40,792 nt of DNA from Anaerolineales bacterium (GTDB lineage: Bacteria; Chloroflexota; Anaerolineae; Anaerolineales; RBG-16-64-43), in contig JAFGCU010000072.1 of assembly GCA_016932475.1 (NCBI GenBank), forward strand, positions 1-40,792, in the 5' to 3' direction. The notes under the pieces were generated by a model, which saw only the letters and a program-made list of their open reading frames with translations, was not told the DNA's origin and did no database searches. This document shows, piece after piece, positions 8,267-15,532 of the stretch (positions are counted from its first letter, which is position 1; the number at the start of each line of letters is the position of its first letter). The position numbers and the translations under genes are program-made.

Positions 8267-10501
8267 ATGGCCAAAGTGGAAAAACGAAAACTAGGCGTGC
8301 TTACCAGCGGGGGCGATGCCCCCGGGATGAATGCCGCGATCCGGGCGGTGGTGCGCACCGCGCTCGATCATGGATTGGACGTCTACGCCGTCACCGAGGG
8401 CTACCAGGGCATGGTGGACGGCGGGAATGCGATCAAGCCGATGGCTTGGGATTCGGTCGGCGGCATCCTGCAGCGCGGCGGCACGGTGATCGGCACCGCC
8501 CGCTGCGCGGATTTCCGCACGCGCGAAGGCCGGCTCAAGGCGGCATTCAACCTGGTCGCCCACGGGATTGACGCGCTGGTTGTGATCGGCGGCGACGGCA
8601 GCCTGACCGGCGCCAACCTCTTCCGCCAGGAATGGGTTTCCCTGCTCGAAGACCTGGTTAAAGAGGGGAAGATCGGCAAGGAAACCGCCAGGCAGCATCC
8701 ATACCTCACCATCACCGGCCTGGTCGGGTCGATCGACAACGATTTTTTCGGCACCGATATGACGATCGGCGCCGACACCGCCCTGCACCGCATCGTCGAA
8801 GCGGTCGATGCAATCTCCTCGACCGCCACCAGCCACCAGCGCACGTTCGTCGTCGAGGTGATGGGCCGCCACTGCGGGTACCTGGCGCTGATGAGCGCGC
8901 TCGCCTGCGGCGCGGACTGGGTGCTGATCCCGGAAAGTCCGCCGGATGTGGAGAATTGGGAAGACGTGATGTGCGAGGTGCTCAAGGCGGGCCGCGCGGC
9001 CGGCCGGCGCGATACCACGGTGATCGTCGCCGAAGGCGCGACCGATCGCAACGGAAAACCGATCGGCAGCGCCTATGTCAAGCAGGTGCTGGAGGAGAAG
9101 CTCGGCGAGGATTGCCGCGTCACCATTCTCGGCCACGTCCAGCGCGGCGGCTCGCCGAGCGCGTTCGACCGGAATCTCGGCACCCTGATGGGGCATGCGG
9201 CCGTCGAGCAGATCGAAAAAAGCAAAGCCCAATCCGAACCGATGGTCGTCGGATGGCGCGATAACCGGGTGGCCTACACCCCGCTGATGGAGTGCGTGGA
9301 GAAGACACAGAAGGTGGCGAAGGTCGTGGGCGAAAAGGATTATGAGCAGGCGATGGCCCTGCGCGGAGACTCCTTCAAAGATACCTTCCGCACCCTGCGC
9401 ACGATGGTCCGTTCGCTGCCGCACACCCCCAAGCCCGGCCTGCGCCGGATGCGGATCGCCGTCTTGAACGCGGGCGCGCCCGCCCCGGGCATGAACACCG
9501 CCGTCCGCTCCGCGGTCCGGCTCGGCATTGATAAGGGCCACACGCTCCTGGGCGTGCGCGGCGGCCTGCAGGGGCTTATCGACGGCGACATCCAGGAGAT
9601 GAACTGGATGAGCGTCAACGGGTGGGCGCCGCGCGGCGGATCCGAGCTCGGCACCGGGCGCAAGATTCCCGCCGGGAAGGAACTGTACGCCATCGCGCGC
9701 AACATCGAGGAGCTCGATATTCAAAGCCTGCTGATCATCGGCGGCTGGTCCGGCTACGAAGCCGCCCACCGGCTGTGGAAGGAGCGCGAAAACTTCCCGG
9801 CCTTTAATATTCCAATCCTCTGCCTGCCCGCGACGATCAACAACAACATGCCCGGCTCGGAACTCTCGATCGGCGCGGACACCGCGGTCAACAACGTCGT
9901 AGAAGCGGTCGATAAAATCAAGCAATCCAGTGGCTCGCTGCACCGCTGCTTCGTGGTCGAGGTGATGGGGCGCTACTGCGGGTACCTGGCGCTGATGAGT
10001 GGGCTGGCCACCGGCGCCGAACGGGTCTACATGCACGAAGAGGGCGTCACGCTGCTGGACCTACAATCCGATCTGCAGAATCTCATCCGCGGCTTCGAAG
10101 GCGGGAAGCGGATCAGCCTGATGATCCGAAACGAAAATGCCAACCCGCTCTACACCACCGCATTTATGTACGCCCTGTTTGAGGAGGAGGGAAAATCCTT
10201 GTTCGACGTGCGCCAGGCGATTCTCGGCCACCTCCAGCAGGGCGGCAATCCCTCGCCGTTCGACCGGATCCAGGCCACGCGGCTGGCCGAGCGCTGCATC
10301 GAGCACTTCTCGGAACTGCCGGAGAGCGAGAATCCGCCGGTCATGTTCATCGGGTTGCAGGGCGGTGAAATGAAGTTTTTTGAAATCGACGACATCCGGC
10401 GCATGGCGGATATGACCCTCTCGCGTCCGAAGGAACAGTGGTGGATGGATATGCGCGACGTCGCCAAGGTGCTCTCGAAGCCGGGGCCGAAGAAGTTGTA
10501 G
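8267..10501 (+). CDS. ATP-dependent 6-phosphofructokinase, eukaryote-type tandem (two-domain) form
   Basis: Phosphorylates fructose 6-phosphate in glycolysis. The 744-residue product is two fused PFK domains, twice the usual bacterial length. The N-terminal half is catalytic: GGDAPGMN (15-22), GGDGS (108-112, the ATP-type glycine after GGD) and SIDND with Asp157 and Asp159. The C-terminal half starts near residue 395 and has lost these residues: GGDGS becomes GGWSG (492-496) and TIDND becomes TINNN (523-527). It is therefore probably regulatory. Both halves carry long motifs I recognise from animal and fungal PFK-1, including QRTFVVEVMGRHCGYLAL and YTTAFMYALFEEEGKS. The ATG at 8267 follows GGAGG; the open frame upstream of it is non-coding. 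Confidence 0.95.
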   Translation: MAKVEKRKLGVLTSGGDAPGMNAAIRAVVRTALDHGLDVYAVTEGYQGMVDGGNAIKPMAWDSVGGILQRGGTVIGTARCADFRTREGRLKAAFNLVAHGIDALVVIGGDGSLTGANLFRQEWVSLLEDLVKEGKIGKETARQHPYLTITGLVGSIDNDFFGTDMTIGADTALHRIVEAVDAISSTATSHQRTFVVEVMGRHCGYLALMSALACGADWVLIPESPPDVENWEDVMCEVLKAGRAAGRRDTTVIVAEGATDRNGKPIGSAYVKQVLEEKLGEDCRVTILGHVQRGGSPSAFDRNLGTLMGHAAVEQIEKSKAQSEPMVVGWRDNRVAYTPLMECVEKTQKVAKVVGEKDYEQAMALRGDSFKDTFRTLRTMVRSLPHTPKPGLRRMRIAVLNAGAPAPGMNTAVRSAVRLGIDKGHTLLGVRGGLQGLIDGDIQEMNWMSVNGWAPRGGSELGTGRKIPAGKELYAIARNIEELDIQSLLIIGGWSGYEAAHRLWKERENFPAFNIPILCLPATINNNMPGSELSIGADTAVNNVVEAVDKIKQSSGSLHRCFVVEVMGRYCGYLALMSGLATGAERVYMHEEGVTLLDLQSDLQNLIRGFEGGKRISLMIRNENANPLYTTAFMYALFEEEGKSLFDVRQAILGHLQQGGNPSPFDRIQATRLAERCIEHFSELPESENPPVMFIGLQGGEMKFFEIDDIRRMADMTLSRPKEQWWMDMRDVAKVLSKPGPKKL

Positions 10502-10553
10502 CCGTTGGGCGGGATGATCACCCCGATCCTATCCGCCATGGAAAATAAAGCCT

Positions 10554-11225
10554 TCAGACAATAACAATCGTCAAGAAGGAATATGCGAAGAATATACCAA
10601 TAACAGCCAGCAGCAACCCGAAGAATACCAACAGGATCATAAATCTCAAAGAGAAATGATCGTTATGATCCTTGTCATATGCTTTCATTGTTTGAATAAT
10701 TCTTTCCAGAACGGATCGTGCTGTTGGGGGATCAATTTTCAACGCGGCGTAACCCACTACACTCCATAGAGTGGTATAGACCATCGCATCCAAATCCGTT
10801 AGTTTAATGTACTCGTGTATTTCCTGATAAGCGATCCCTTCCTTTTCCATTGCTTGGCTCAATAAATCCAGTACTTTCCCATTGATTCCCAGGATCAACA
10901 CAGTGGACGTCGATCTCGATCTCCATAAACGCGGCAACACACCCAACAGGAAGGCAGCCAAAGCGGATAAAAGAATTACGACGAGAATAGATTCGAAGCG
11001 GATTATTTCATTATCGATTTGAATGATACGAATACCATAGGAAGCCAAAAACAATGTCCAGCATACAAAGAAAATAATATAATATCCTCGAAACCAACCT
11101 TGATGGATGATATACAATGGTCGCCGCTTTTGCATCCAAAGAAAACCAACGATAGAGGCTGCCAAGCCGATAATCACCATAATGATCAACAATAAAATGT
11201 AGAAATAAAGGTGATATCGCGGCAT
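10554..11225 (-). CDS. hypothetical membrane protein of the WXG100-like island
   Basis: 223 residues, not recognised. Three N-terminal hydrophobic helices (about 6-30, 48-66, 78-97) precede a soluble stretch (about 100-195, with LSQAMEKEGIAYQEIHEYIKL and a KAYDKDHNDH segment). A fourth helix lies at the very C-terminus (about 198-223). The ATG at 11225 has an excellent GGGAGGAATT site, which argues that this start is real even though the upstream open frame appears to read 215 bases into it. The base composition is clearly more AT-rich than the flanks. It lies downstream of the small WXG100-like gene on the same strand and probably in the same transcript. It converges with the phosphofructokinase gene; no clear terminator lies between them. 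Confidence 0.75.
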   Translation of the reverse strand: MPRYHLYFYILLLIIMVIIGLAASIVGFLWMQKRRPLYIIHQGWFRGYYIIFFVCWTLFLASYGIRIIQIDNEIIRFESILVVILLSALAAFLLGVLPRLWRSRSTSTVLILGINGKVLDLLSQAMEKEGIAYQEIHEYIKLTDLDAMVYTTLWSVVGYAALKIDPPTARSVLERIIQTMKAYDKDHNDHFSLRFMILLVFFGLLLAVIGIFFAYSFLTIVIV

Positions 11226-11574
11226 AATTCCTCCCGTGTGACATAATTTGTGATTTATTCGTTTTTTGATATTCCTCCCATTCCGGATTCAGATATTGCT
11301 CCGTCTTCTCCACAGTCATTGATCGATAGTATCTCTCGTGGCTTCGTAAATATTCTACAAAGGTAGCCAACTTCGGAATCCTCGGTTGGGCTTGTTCGAC
11401 GAATTTTTCTTTCCGATGCCCAAACCAATCGGAAGTCCCCTTCTCAAATTCCGATTTCAACGTGAGATATTCGTCCGTAAGTTTTGTGAGGAAGCCATGA
11501 ATACCATCAGCTATGGAATCGGCTTCTGGAGGGTGTATCGTTACTTTTCTTATGAAATACTTTTCAGGTGGCAT
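11011..11574 (-). CDS. WXG100-like small protein (genuine coding part probably ends near 11255)
   Basis: The open frame as written encodes 187 residues, but only the first ~104 look genuine. They are mainly helical, with WFG at residues 50-52 in the turn position of a WXG100 hairpin, and a YxxxE motif at Tyr94-Glu98 like the C-terminal secretion signal of type VII substrates. WXG100 proteins are ~100 residues. At codon ~104 there is a run of six A on this strand (plus-strand T6 at 11262-11267). With one more A the frame would stop at TAA (11257-11255), giving ~106 residues and leaving the strong ribosome site of the next gene free. The remaining 80 residues are a shadow of that membrane gene. 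The ATG follows GGGGG. Confidence 0.65.
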   Translation of the reverse strand: MPPEKYFIRKVTIHPPEADSIADGIHGFLTKLTDEYLTLKSEFEKGTSDWFGHRKEKFVEQAQPRIPKLATFVEYLRSHERYYRSMTVEKTEQYLNPEWEEYQKTNKSQIMSHGRNYAAISPLFLHFIVDHYGDYRLGSLYRWFSLDAKAATIVYHPSRLVSRILYYFLCMLDIVFGFLWYSYHSNR

Positions 11575-11598
11575 ACATATTTCCCCCGTATATAATTG

Positions 11599-11626
11599 TT
11601 GACATTCATTATAATTATGGTAATAT
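11599..11626 (+). promoter_or_regulatory. promoter of the rightward WXG-like gene
   Basis: A perfect TTGACA (11599-11604), a 16-base spacer and TAATAT (11621-11626). It is interleaved with the opposing promoter and drives the gene at 11683. Confidence 0.7.
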
Positions 11627-11635
11627 GAAAGTCAA
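11608..11635 (-). promoter_or_regulatory. promoter of the leftward WXG100-like gene
   Basis: Minus strand: TTGACT (11635-11630), a 16-base spacer and a perfect TATAAT (11613-11608). The -10 lies inside the spacer of the opposing promoter and vice versa. The outer ends TTGACATTCAT and ATGAAAGTCAA are inverted repeats matching at 10 of 11 bases, so one regulator could bind symmetrically. Confidence 0.7.
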
Positions 11636-11682
11636 GGGGATTTTTATTTTAAGTAGCAATTAATTGGAAAAAGCGGGGGAAA

Positions 11683-12603
11683 ATGGGCGCTTCAAACAAG
11701 ATCAAGGTCGATACGGAACAGCTCAGAATACTAGCCAAAGTGTATATTGCTCGTTCTGGCGTGGTCAATGATACCTGGAACTCGACCAAACTCACGCTCG
11801 ATGGCATTGTGAGGCGAATGCCTGCGTATGATGGAAGGCTACAAAAAGCGGCGAATCAAGACGTGCTGGATTTTACTTTGCGAAGTCGAGATTTTTTTAC
11901 TTTTTTTCAGGACGACTCGGCTTCTTTGATAAAAATTTCGGAAGATTTTGAAATTATTGATGGGCAGACGGTCCAGATACTTCAAGATGCTCAAATAACC
12001 ACAAGAGCCAGCCTGATTGACTCGGAGTACGATCTTGGGTTAAGCACACAAATAACTGAGACGAAAGTTGTCAATCCGGATGGCTCGATTTCGACAATCA
12101 CAGTCGTTCGAACAATAAATGCGGATGGTTCTGTTACATACCGAACGACAATTGCCACGGTTTTGGTACTGGATGCCGAGACGGCGAAACGATGGAATGA
12201 CGAAAAGTCAGCAGGGGAGTTGGTCTTAGGAATTGTCGTAATGGGAGCATTGGGATTGGCATCTGGTGGTCTTGCAGCAGAGATTGGTTTTGCAGCCGGT
12301 GCTTCCCCCGCGGCCATTTCTCTCGCCAACAAAGGGGCTGGATTGTTGATACCCGGAGCCGCCAAATTAATAGTTGGTTTAGATGGTATATATTCTCCAG
12401 ATCGAGGGTGGCAAGCCGGGGATACAATTACTAGTACGACTACAATTGTTACAACTGAACCCATTGATACTCCTGATACTCCAATCCCAGAGACATCACC
12501 TTTAGGGCCTGATATTACGACTACCAAAGTCGTTACAGATAAAAATGGCATAGTTATATCAGAAGATACAACTGGCATCGATCCATCCGGGGCTTTGAAA
12601 TAA
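11683..12603 (+). CDS. WXG100-like N-terminal domain protein with repeated DGS motifs and a hydrophobic core
   Basis: 306 residues, function unknown. Residues ~5-95 are helical and begin IKVDTEQLRILAKVY, as many WXG100/ESX-type proteins do, with a Trp at the hairpin turn (TWNS, Trp32) but no glycine two residues later. Three short repeats then carry a [K/R]xVxxDG-like pattern (about 126-138, 141-157, 279-300). Between the second and third lies a glycine/alanine-rich hydrophobic region (~180-232) that could form two membrane helices. The C-terminus is Thr/Pro-rich. This long multi-part form resembles a secreted or surface effector more than a small chaperone-like WXG100. It is AT-rich compared with the flanks. 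A GGGGG ribosome site precedes the ATG. Confidence 0.65.
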   Translation: MGASNKIKVDTEQLRILAKVYIARSGVVNDTWNSTKLTLDGIVRRMPAYDGRLQKAANQDVLDFTLRSRDFFTFFQDDSASLIKISEDFEIIDGQTVQILQDAQITTRASLIDSEYDLGLSTQITETKVVNPDGSISTITVVRTINADGSVTYRTTIATVLVLDAETAKRWNDEKSAGELVLGIVVMGALGLASGGLAAEIGFAAGASPAAISLANKGAGLLIPGAAKLIVGLDGIYSPDRGWQAGDTITSTTTIVTTEPIDTPDTPIPETSPLGPDITTTKVVTDKNGIVISEDTTGIDPSGALK

Positions 12604-12626
12604 ACGCTTTCGACAAACGATGCCTA

Positions 12627-13074
12627 ATGCTTAACCTGGTTATCAGAAGGTGCCAATTGGATAATCTGCCAAAAGCAAATCCATATCAATATTCTATCGG
12701 TGAATTGTTTTTTCTTTTTGGTATCGAATTTATTATTTTTGAAGTCCCTTCTATTTTGTTTATATATATCTTTTATTTACAGAATTCCGAAATTGTTCAA
12801 TTTCTTGTAATCGCTACTCTTCTTTTTATTCCTGTTTTTATATTAATGGCAATAATGCTTTCTTCCTGGCAGCAATCCGCAATAATTTATTCGCAAATCT
12901 CATTAATTTATGGCGGGGTTTGTGGATTGCTTTTTTGCGGGGTTTATCACTTTAGGAACCTCGACCAATCCTAATACTATCGGAGTAAATATAATTTTCC
13001 TGTTACTTGGCGGTGCTACAGGGCTACTCTCGGAGAGAATTCTTTATTTCATTATCTCAGGAATAAGAAAATAA
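12627..13074 (+). pseudogene. small membrane protein, frame broken at a T6 tract
   Basis: The first frame (12627-12974, 115 residues) encodes three or four hydrophobic helices and ends prematurely. From the T6 run at 12931-12936 the next frame continues as a clean membrane helix (NIIFLLLGGATGLLSERILY) to a TAA at 13072-13074. With five T the two parts join in frame into one protein of about 148 residues. The break is therefore a one-base homopolymer insertion, real or from sequencing. The start is uncertain; ATG at 12627 has no good ribosome site. The gene follows the WXG-like gene by 23 bases and mirrors the arrangement on the other strand, where a membrane gene also follows the WXG100-like gene. 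Confidence 0.6.
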
Positions 13075-13323
13075 ATTCTTTCCGAGGCATTTCGATTCTC
13101 AAATGAAAATGTCTTTATTCAACCGAATTGTAGGTTCTGCAATAACCCCACAGCGCGGTTTTGTTCAGGTTGGCAAATCCTTTATTTATTTTCCCTTTAT
13201 CGGGTTTCCTCCCCCGTTCTTCCCACACAGACCGGCCGCGGGAGGTAGAAAAATAAATTCCGAGCCGGGTTTGCCATGATTCGAAGGCTTACGGCCAAAA
13301 AACCGCCGCAGCCAAGCGATCTA

Positions 13324-13332
13324 TGTTAAAAT
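13324..13332 (+). promoter_or_regulatory. extended -10 promoter of rsmI
   Basis: TGTTAAAAT (13324-13332) is an extended -10 with no convincing -35. The predicted transcription start falls about three bases before the rsmI ATG, so the mRNA may be nearly leaderless. No Shine-Dalgarno site is present. The rest of the 267-base gap from 13075 holds no gene or clear repeat. Confidence 0.5.
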
Positions 13333-13341
13333 CCCGCCGTA

Positions 13342-14154
13342 ATGGGCAAGCTGTATCTCGTCGCCACGCCGATCGGGAACCTCGAGGATATCTCCGCCCG
13401 CGCGCTGCGCATCCTGCGCGAGGCGGCGGTCATCGCCGCCGAGGATACCCGCACGACCGGCAAGCTGCTCGCACATTACGGGATCCGCACACCGATGATC
13501 GCGTATCATGAGCACAATAAGCTCACCCGAATCGAGGCAGTCCTGGAACGGCTCGCCGCCGGTGATGTGGCCCTGGTGAGCGATGCCGGAACGCCCGGTT
13601 TGAATGACCCGGGCTATGAGCTGGTTCGGGCGGCGCTCGCGGCCGGGTACGAGGTAAGCCCGATCCCCGGCCCGTGTGCGCCGGTCGCGGCCCTCACCGC
13701 CTCGGGCCTGCCGACCGATTCCTTCATCTACCTCGGCTATCTGCCGCGCCGGTCGGCGCAGCGCAAGACGCTCCTGGAGGAGATGGCGCGCGAGCGCCGG
13801 ACGCTGATCGCGCTGGAAACGCCGCACCGGCTGGTGGAATCTCTCGAGGATATCCTCGCCACGCTCGGCGACCGCCCGCTTGCCGTCGGGCGCGAGCTGA
13901 CCAAACTGCACGAGGAGTTCGTGCGTGGAAGCGTGAACAGCGCGGTGAAGCATTTCCACAACCATCCGCCGCTCGGGGAAATCACGCTCGTCATCGGCGG
14001 CGCGGCGGATGACGAAAAATGGAGCGAGGAACAGGTGTTTTCCGCATTGAAGCGCGAAGCCAAACGCGGCCGGCCGGCGTCCGAACTCGCCGAGGAAATC
14101 GCCGCCGAAAGCGGGTGGAACAAGCGGGATGTGTATAAACTGATACATACCTAA
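13342..14154 (+). CDS. rsmI: 16S rRNA (cytidine(1402)-2'-O)-methyltransferase
   Basis: Methylates the 2'-OH of C1402 in the decoding centre of 16S rRNA. The 270-residue product is full length for this tetrapyrrole-methylase-fold family. It begins with LYLVATPIGNLEDIS and continues with AAEDTRTTGKLL, YHEHN, VSDAGTPGLNDPG and PIPGPCAPVAALTASGLP, all hallmark RsmI segments that form the S-adenosylmethionine and substrate pocket. The C-terminal tail (ELAEEIAAESGWNKRDVYKL) is the helix-turn-helix-like end seen in RsmI. The stop codon overlaps the start of a palindromic repeat. Transcription probably begins at the extended -10 just upstream. Confidence 0.97.
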   Translation: MGKLYLVATPIGNLEDISARALRILREAAVIAAEDTRTTGKLLAHYGIRTPMIAYHEHNKLTRIEAVLERLAAGDVALVSDAGTPGLNDPGYELVRAALAAGYEVSPIPGPCAPVAALTASGLPTDSFIYLGYLPRRSAQRKTLLEEMARERRTLIALETPHRLVESLEDILATLGDRPLAVGRELTKLHEEFVRGSVNSAVKHFHNHPPLGEITLVIGGAADDEKWSEEQVFSALKREAKRGRPASELAEEIAAESGWNKRDVYKLIHT

Positions 14155-14206
14155 TGCATCTTATTGTAGGGGCGGCCCAGCGGGTCGCCCCTACGATAAG
14201 ATGCAT
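14154..14206. repeat. AGGGGCG-core palindrome (copy 2)
   Basis: A 53-base palindrome starting at the last base of the rsmI stop. The outer arms ATGCATCTTAT/ATAAGATGCAT are perfect. The inner core reads GTAGGGGCGGCCC/GGGTCGCCCCTAC with one mismatch around a four-base loop. It could act as a processing or termination hairpin between rsmI and the isomerase gene. Confidence 0.88.
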
Positions 14207-14237
14207 GGTCAGAAAAAATCCAATTTTGCGAGGACTT

Positions 14238-15296
14238 ATGAATCTGGATGATCTGCAAGCCATAAAAAAGGTCGACACGCAGGACATGCTCGGCTGCATT
14301 GACCGGCTCCCGGACCAGCTTGAGGAAGCCTGGAAGGCCGGGCAATCCTTCCCGCTTCCCGATTCGCTGCGCAAAACCAAGCGGATCGTGATCGCCGGGA
14401 TGGGCGGTTCCGCGATCGGCGGATCAATGCTCGCGGCCTACGCCTCCCCGCTTTCCGAGGCGCCGATCGTCGTCTGGCGCGATTACGGGCTGCCCGCCTG
14501 GGCCAAGGGTCCGGAAACGCTGGTGATCGCCTCCTCCTATTCCGGGAACACCGAGGAGACCCTGTCCGCATATCAAGCCGCGCTGGAAAATAAGTGCTCG
14601 GTTCTGGCGATGACGACTGGCGGGAAACTCGCCGCCGCCGCCGGGAAGGACGGTGTTCCCGCATGGAAATTCACCTACCGCGGCCAGCCGCGCAGCGCGG
14701 TCGGGTATACCTTCGCCCTTCCCTGCGCCGTGGCTGCCCGCCTGGGCCTGCTTCCCGATCCGGCCGGGGATGTGGCCGCCGCCGCCGCCGCGATGCGGAA
14801 ACAGATGAAAGACATCGGCGCCAATAAGCCCGCCGCCAAGAACGCTTCCAAAAGCCTGGCGGTAAAGGAAGTCGGGAAGTCGGTGATCATCTTCGGCGCC
14901 GATTACATGGCGCCGGTAGCGCGCCGCTGGAAGGGACAGGTTTCGGAAATCGCCAAGGCCTGGGCTCAGTTCGAGGAACTCCCCGAGCTGGATCACAACA
15001 CCATCGCCGGCACGGTCCAGCCCAGGGAAGTCATCGACCGCGCGCTGGTCGTCCTGCTGCGCTCCAGGTTCAGCCATGCCCGCAACGACCGCCGGATCGA
15101 CATCACCCGCGAACTGTTCGCGCGCCAGGGATGGCAGATGGAGGAAGTCGCCGGGATCGGCGACGGGCCGCTCGCGCAGATGTACACCTGCCTGCACTTC
15201 GGTGATTACACCGCGTTTTACCTGGCCATTCTCTATAACACCGACCCGAGCCCCGTGGCGGTGATCGAGGATCTCAAGAAGATGCTGGTGAAGTAA
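14238..15296 (+). CDS. bifunctional phosphoglucose/phosphomannose isomerase
   Basis: Interconverts glucose 6-phosphate or mannose 6-phosphate with fructose 6-phosphate. It is a 352-residue SIS-fold protein, shorter than classical Pgi (~450-550) and typical of the bifunctional PGI/PMI family first known from archaea. The first SIS region has IAGMGGSAIGG and SSYSGNTEETLSAY, the sugar-phosphate loop. The second has IIFGADYMAPVARRWKGQVSEIAK and ELDHNTIAG, where the His probably serves in ring opening. The C-terminal part ends with FHFGDY-type residues (LHFGDYTAFYLAILYNTDP), the other catalytic helix. The ATG at 14238 has GAGG upstream. This enzyme and the phosphofructokinase in the same window are consecutive glycolytic steps but not one operon. 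Confidence 0.93.
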   Translation: MNLDDLQAIKKVDTQDMLGCIDRLPDQLEEAWKAGQSFPLPDSLRKTKRIVIAGMGGSAIGGSMLAAYASPLSEAPIVVWRDYGLPAWAKGPETLVIASSYSGNTEETLSAYQAALENKCSVLAMTTGGKLAAAAGKDGVPAWKFTYRGQPRSAVGYTFALPCAVAARLGLLPDPAGDVAAAAAAMRKQMKDIGANKPAAKNASKSLAVKEVGKSVIIFGADYMAPVARRWKGQVSEIAKAWAQFEELPELDHNTIAGTVQPREVIDRALVVLLRSRFSHARNDRRIDITRELFARQGWQMEEVAGIGDGPLAQMYTCLHFGDYTAFYLAILYNTDPSPVAVIEDLKKMLVK

Positions 15297-15300
15297 CCGA

Positions 15301-15346
15301 CCCCTCCCCTGCCCCTCCCCATAATGGGGAGGGGTTAGGGGAGGGG
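15301..15346. repeat. C/G-rich inverted repeat after the isomerase gene
   Basis: CCCCTCCCCT...CCCCTCCCCAT (15301-15322) mirrored by AATGGGGAGGGG...AGGGGAGGGG (15323-15346), with each arm itself a tandem repeat. It probably forms a strong hairpin at the 3' end of the isomerase mRNA. The G-runs could also form a quadruplex. Confidence 0.75.
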
Positions 15347-15352
15347 TTTGTT

Positions 15353-15392
15353 TGGTATAATCCCCGCGCGCCGGAAAAAGCATCCGGCGCGC
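15353..15392 (+). promoter_or_regulatory. tRNA-Ser promoter and leader hairpin
   Basis: An extended -10 TGGTATAAT (15353-15361) without a good -35 is followed by a perfect 10-bp hairpin, GCGCGCCGGA (15366-15375) with TCCGGCGCGC (15383-15392), which ends six bases before the mature tRNA 5' end. The hairpin is probably removed by RNase P together with the leader. Confidence 0.6.
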
Positions 15393-15397
15393 ATCCT

Positions 15398-15484
15398 GGA
15401 GAGGTTGCATAGTCCGGTCTAATGCGCGCGCTTGGAGAGCGCGTGAGCCGCAAGGCTCCGTGGGTTCAAATCCCACCCTCTCCG
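15398..15484 (+). tRNA. tRNA-Ser (anticodon GGA)
   Basis: 87 bases with the long variable arm of a class II tRNA (TGAGCCGCAAGGCTCC). The acceptor GGAGAGG (15398-15404) pairs with CCTCTCC (15477-15483), with discriminator G15484. The anticodon stem CGCGC/GCGCG encloses the loop TTGGAGA, with anticodon GGA at 15434-15436. The T loop is TTCAAAT. CCA is not encoded. Confidence 0.96.
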
Positions 15485-15490
15485 CCTGAG

Positions 15491-15514
15491 GCACCGCCGT
15501 TCGCGGTGCTTTTT
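15491..15514 (+). terminator. intrinsic terminator after tRNA-Ser
   Basis: GCACCGC (15491-15497) and GCGGTGC (15503-15509) form a 7-bp stem followed by TTTTT (15510-15514). It separates the tRNA from ftcD only partly, because ftcD starts 18 bases further on. Confidence 0.8.
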
Positions 15515-15532
15515 CCTTCCCGGGAGGCGACG

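Noticed and set aside
11011-11254. C-terminal 80 residues of the WXG100-like open frame as genuine coding sequence
   Set aside because: They lie over the N-terminal membrane helices of the next gene in another frame, after its strong ribosome site, and look like a shadow translation.
15422-15532. N-terminal extension of ftcD from 15422
   Set aside because: It would translate through tRNA-Ser and its terminator; the TTG at 15533 has a strong GGGAGG site and starts at the family N-terminus.
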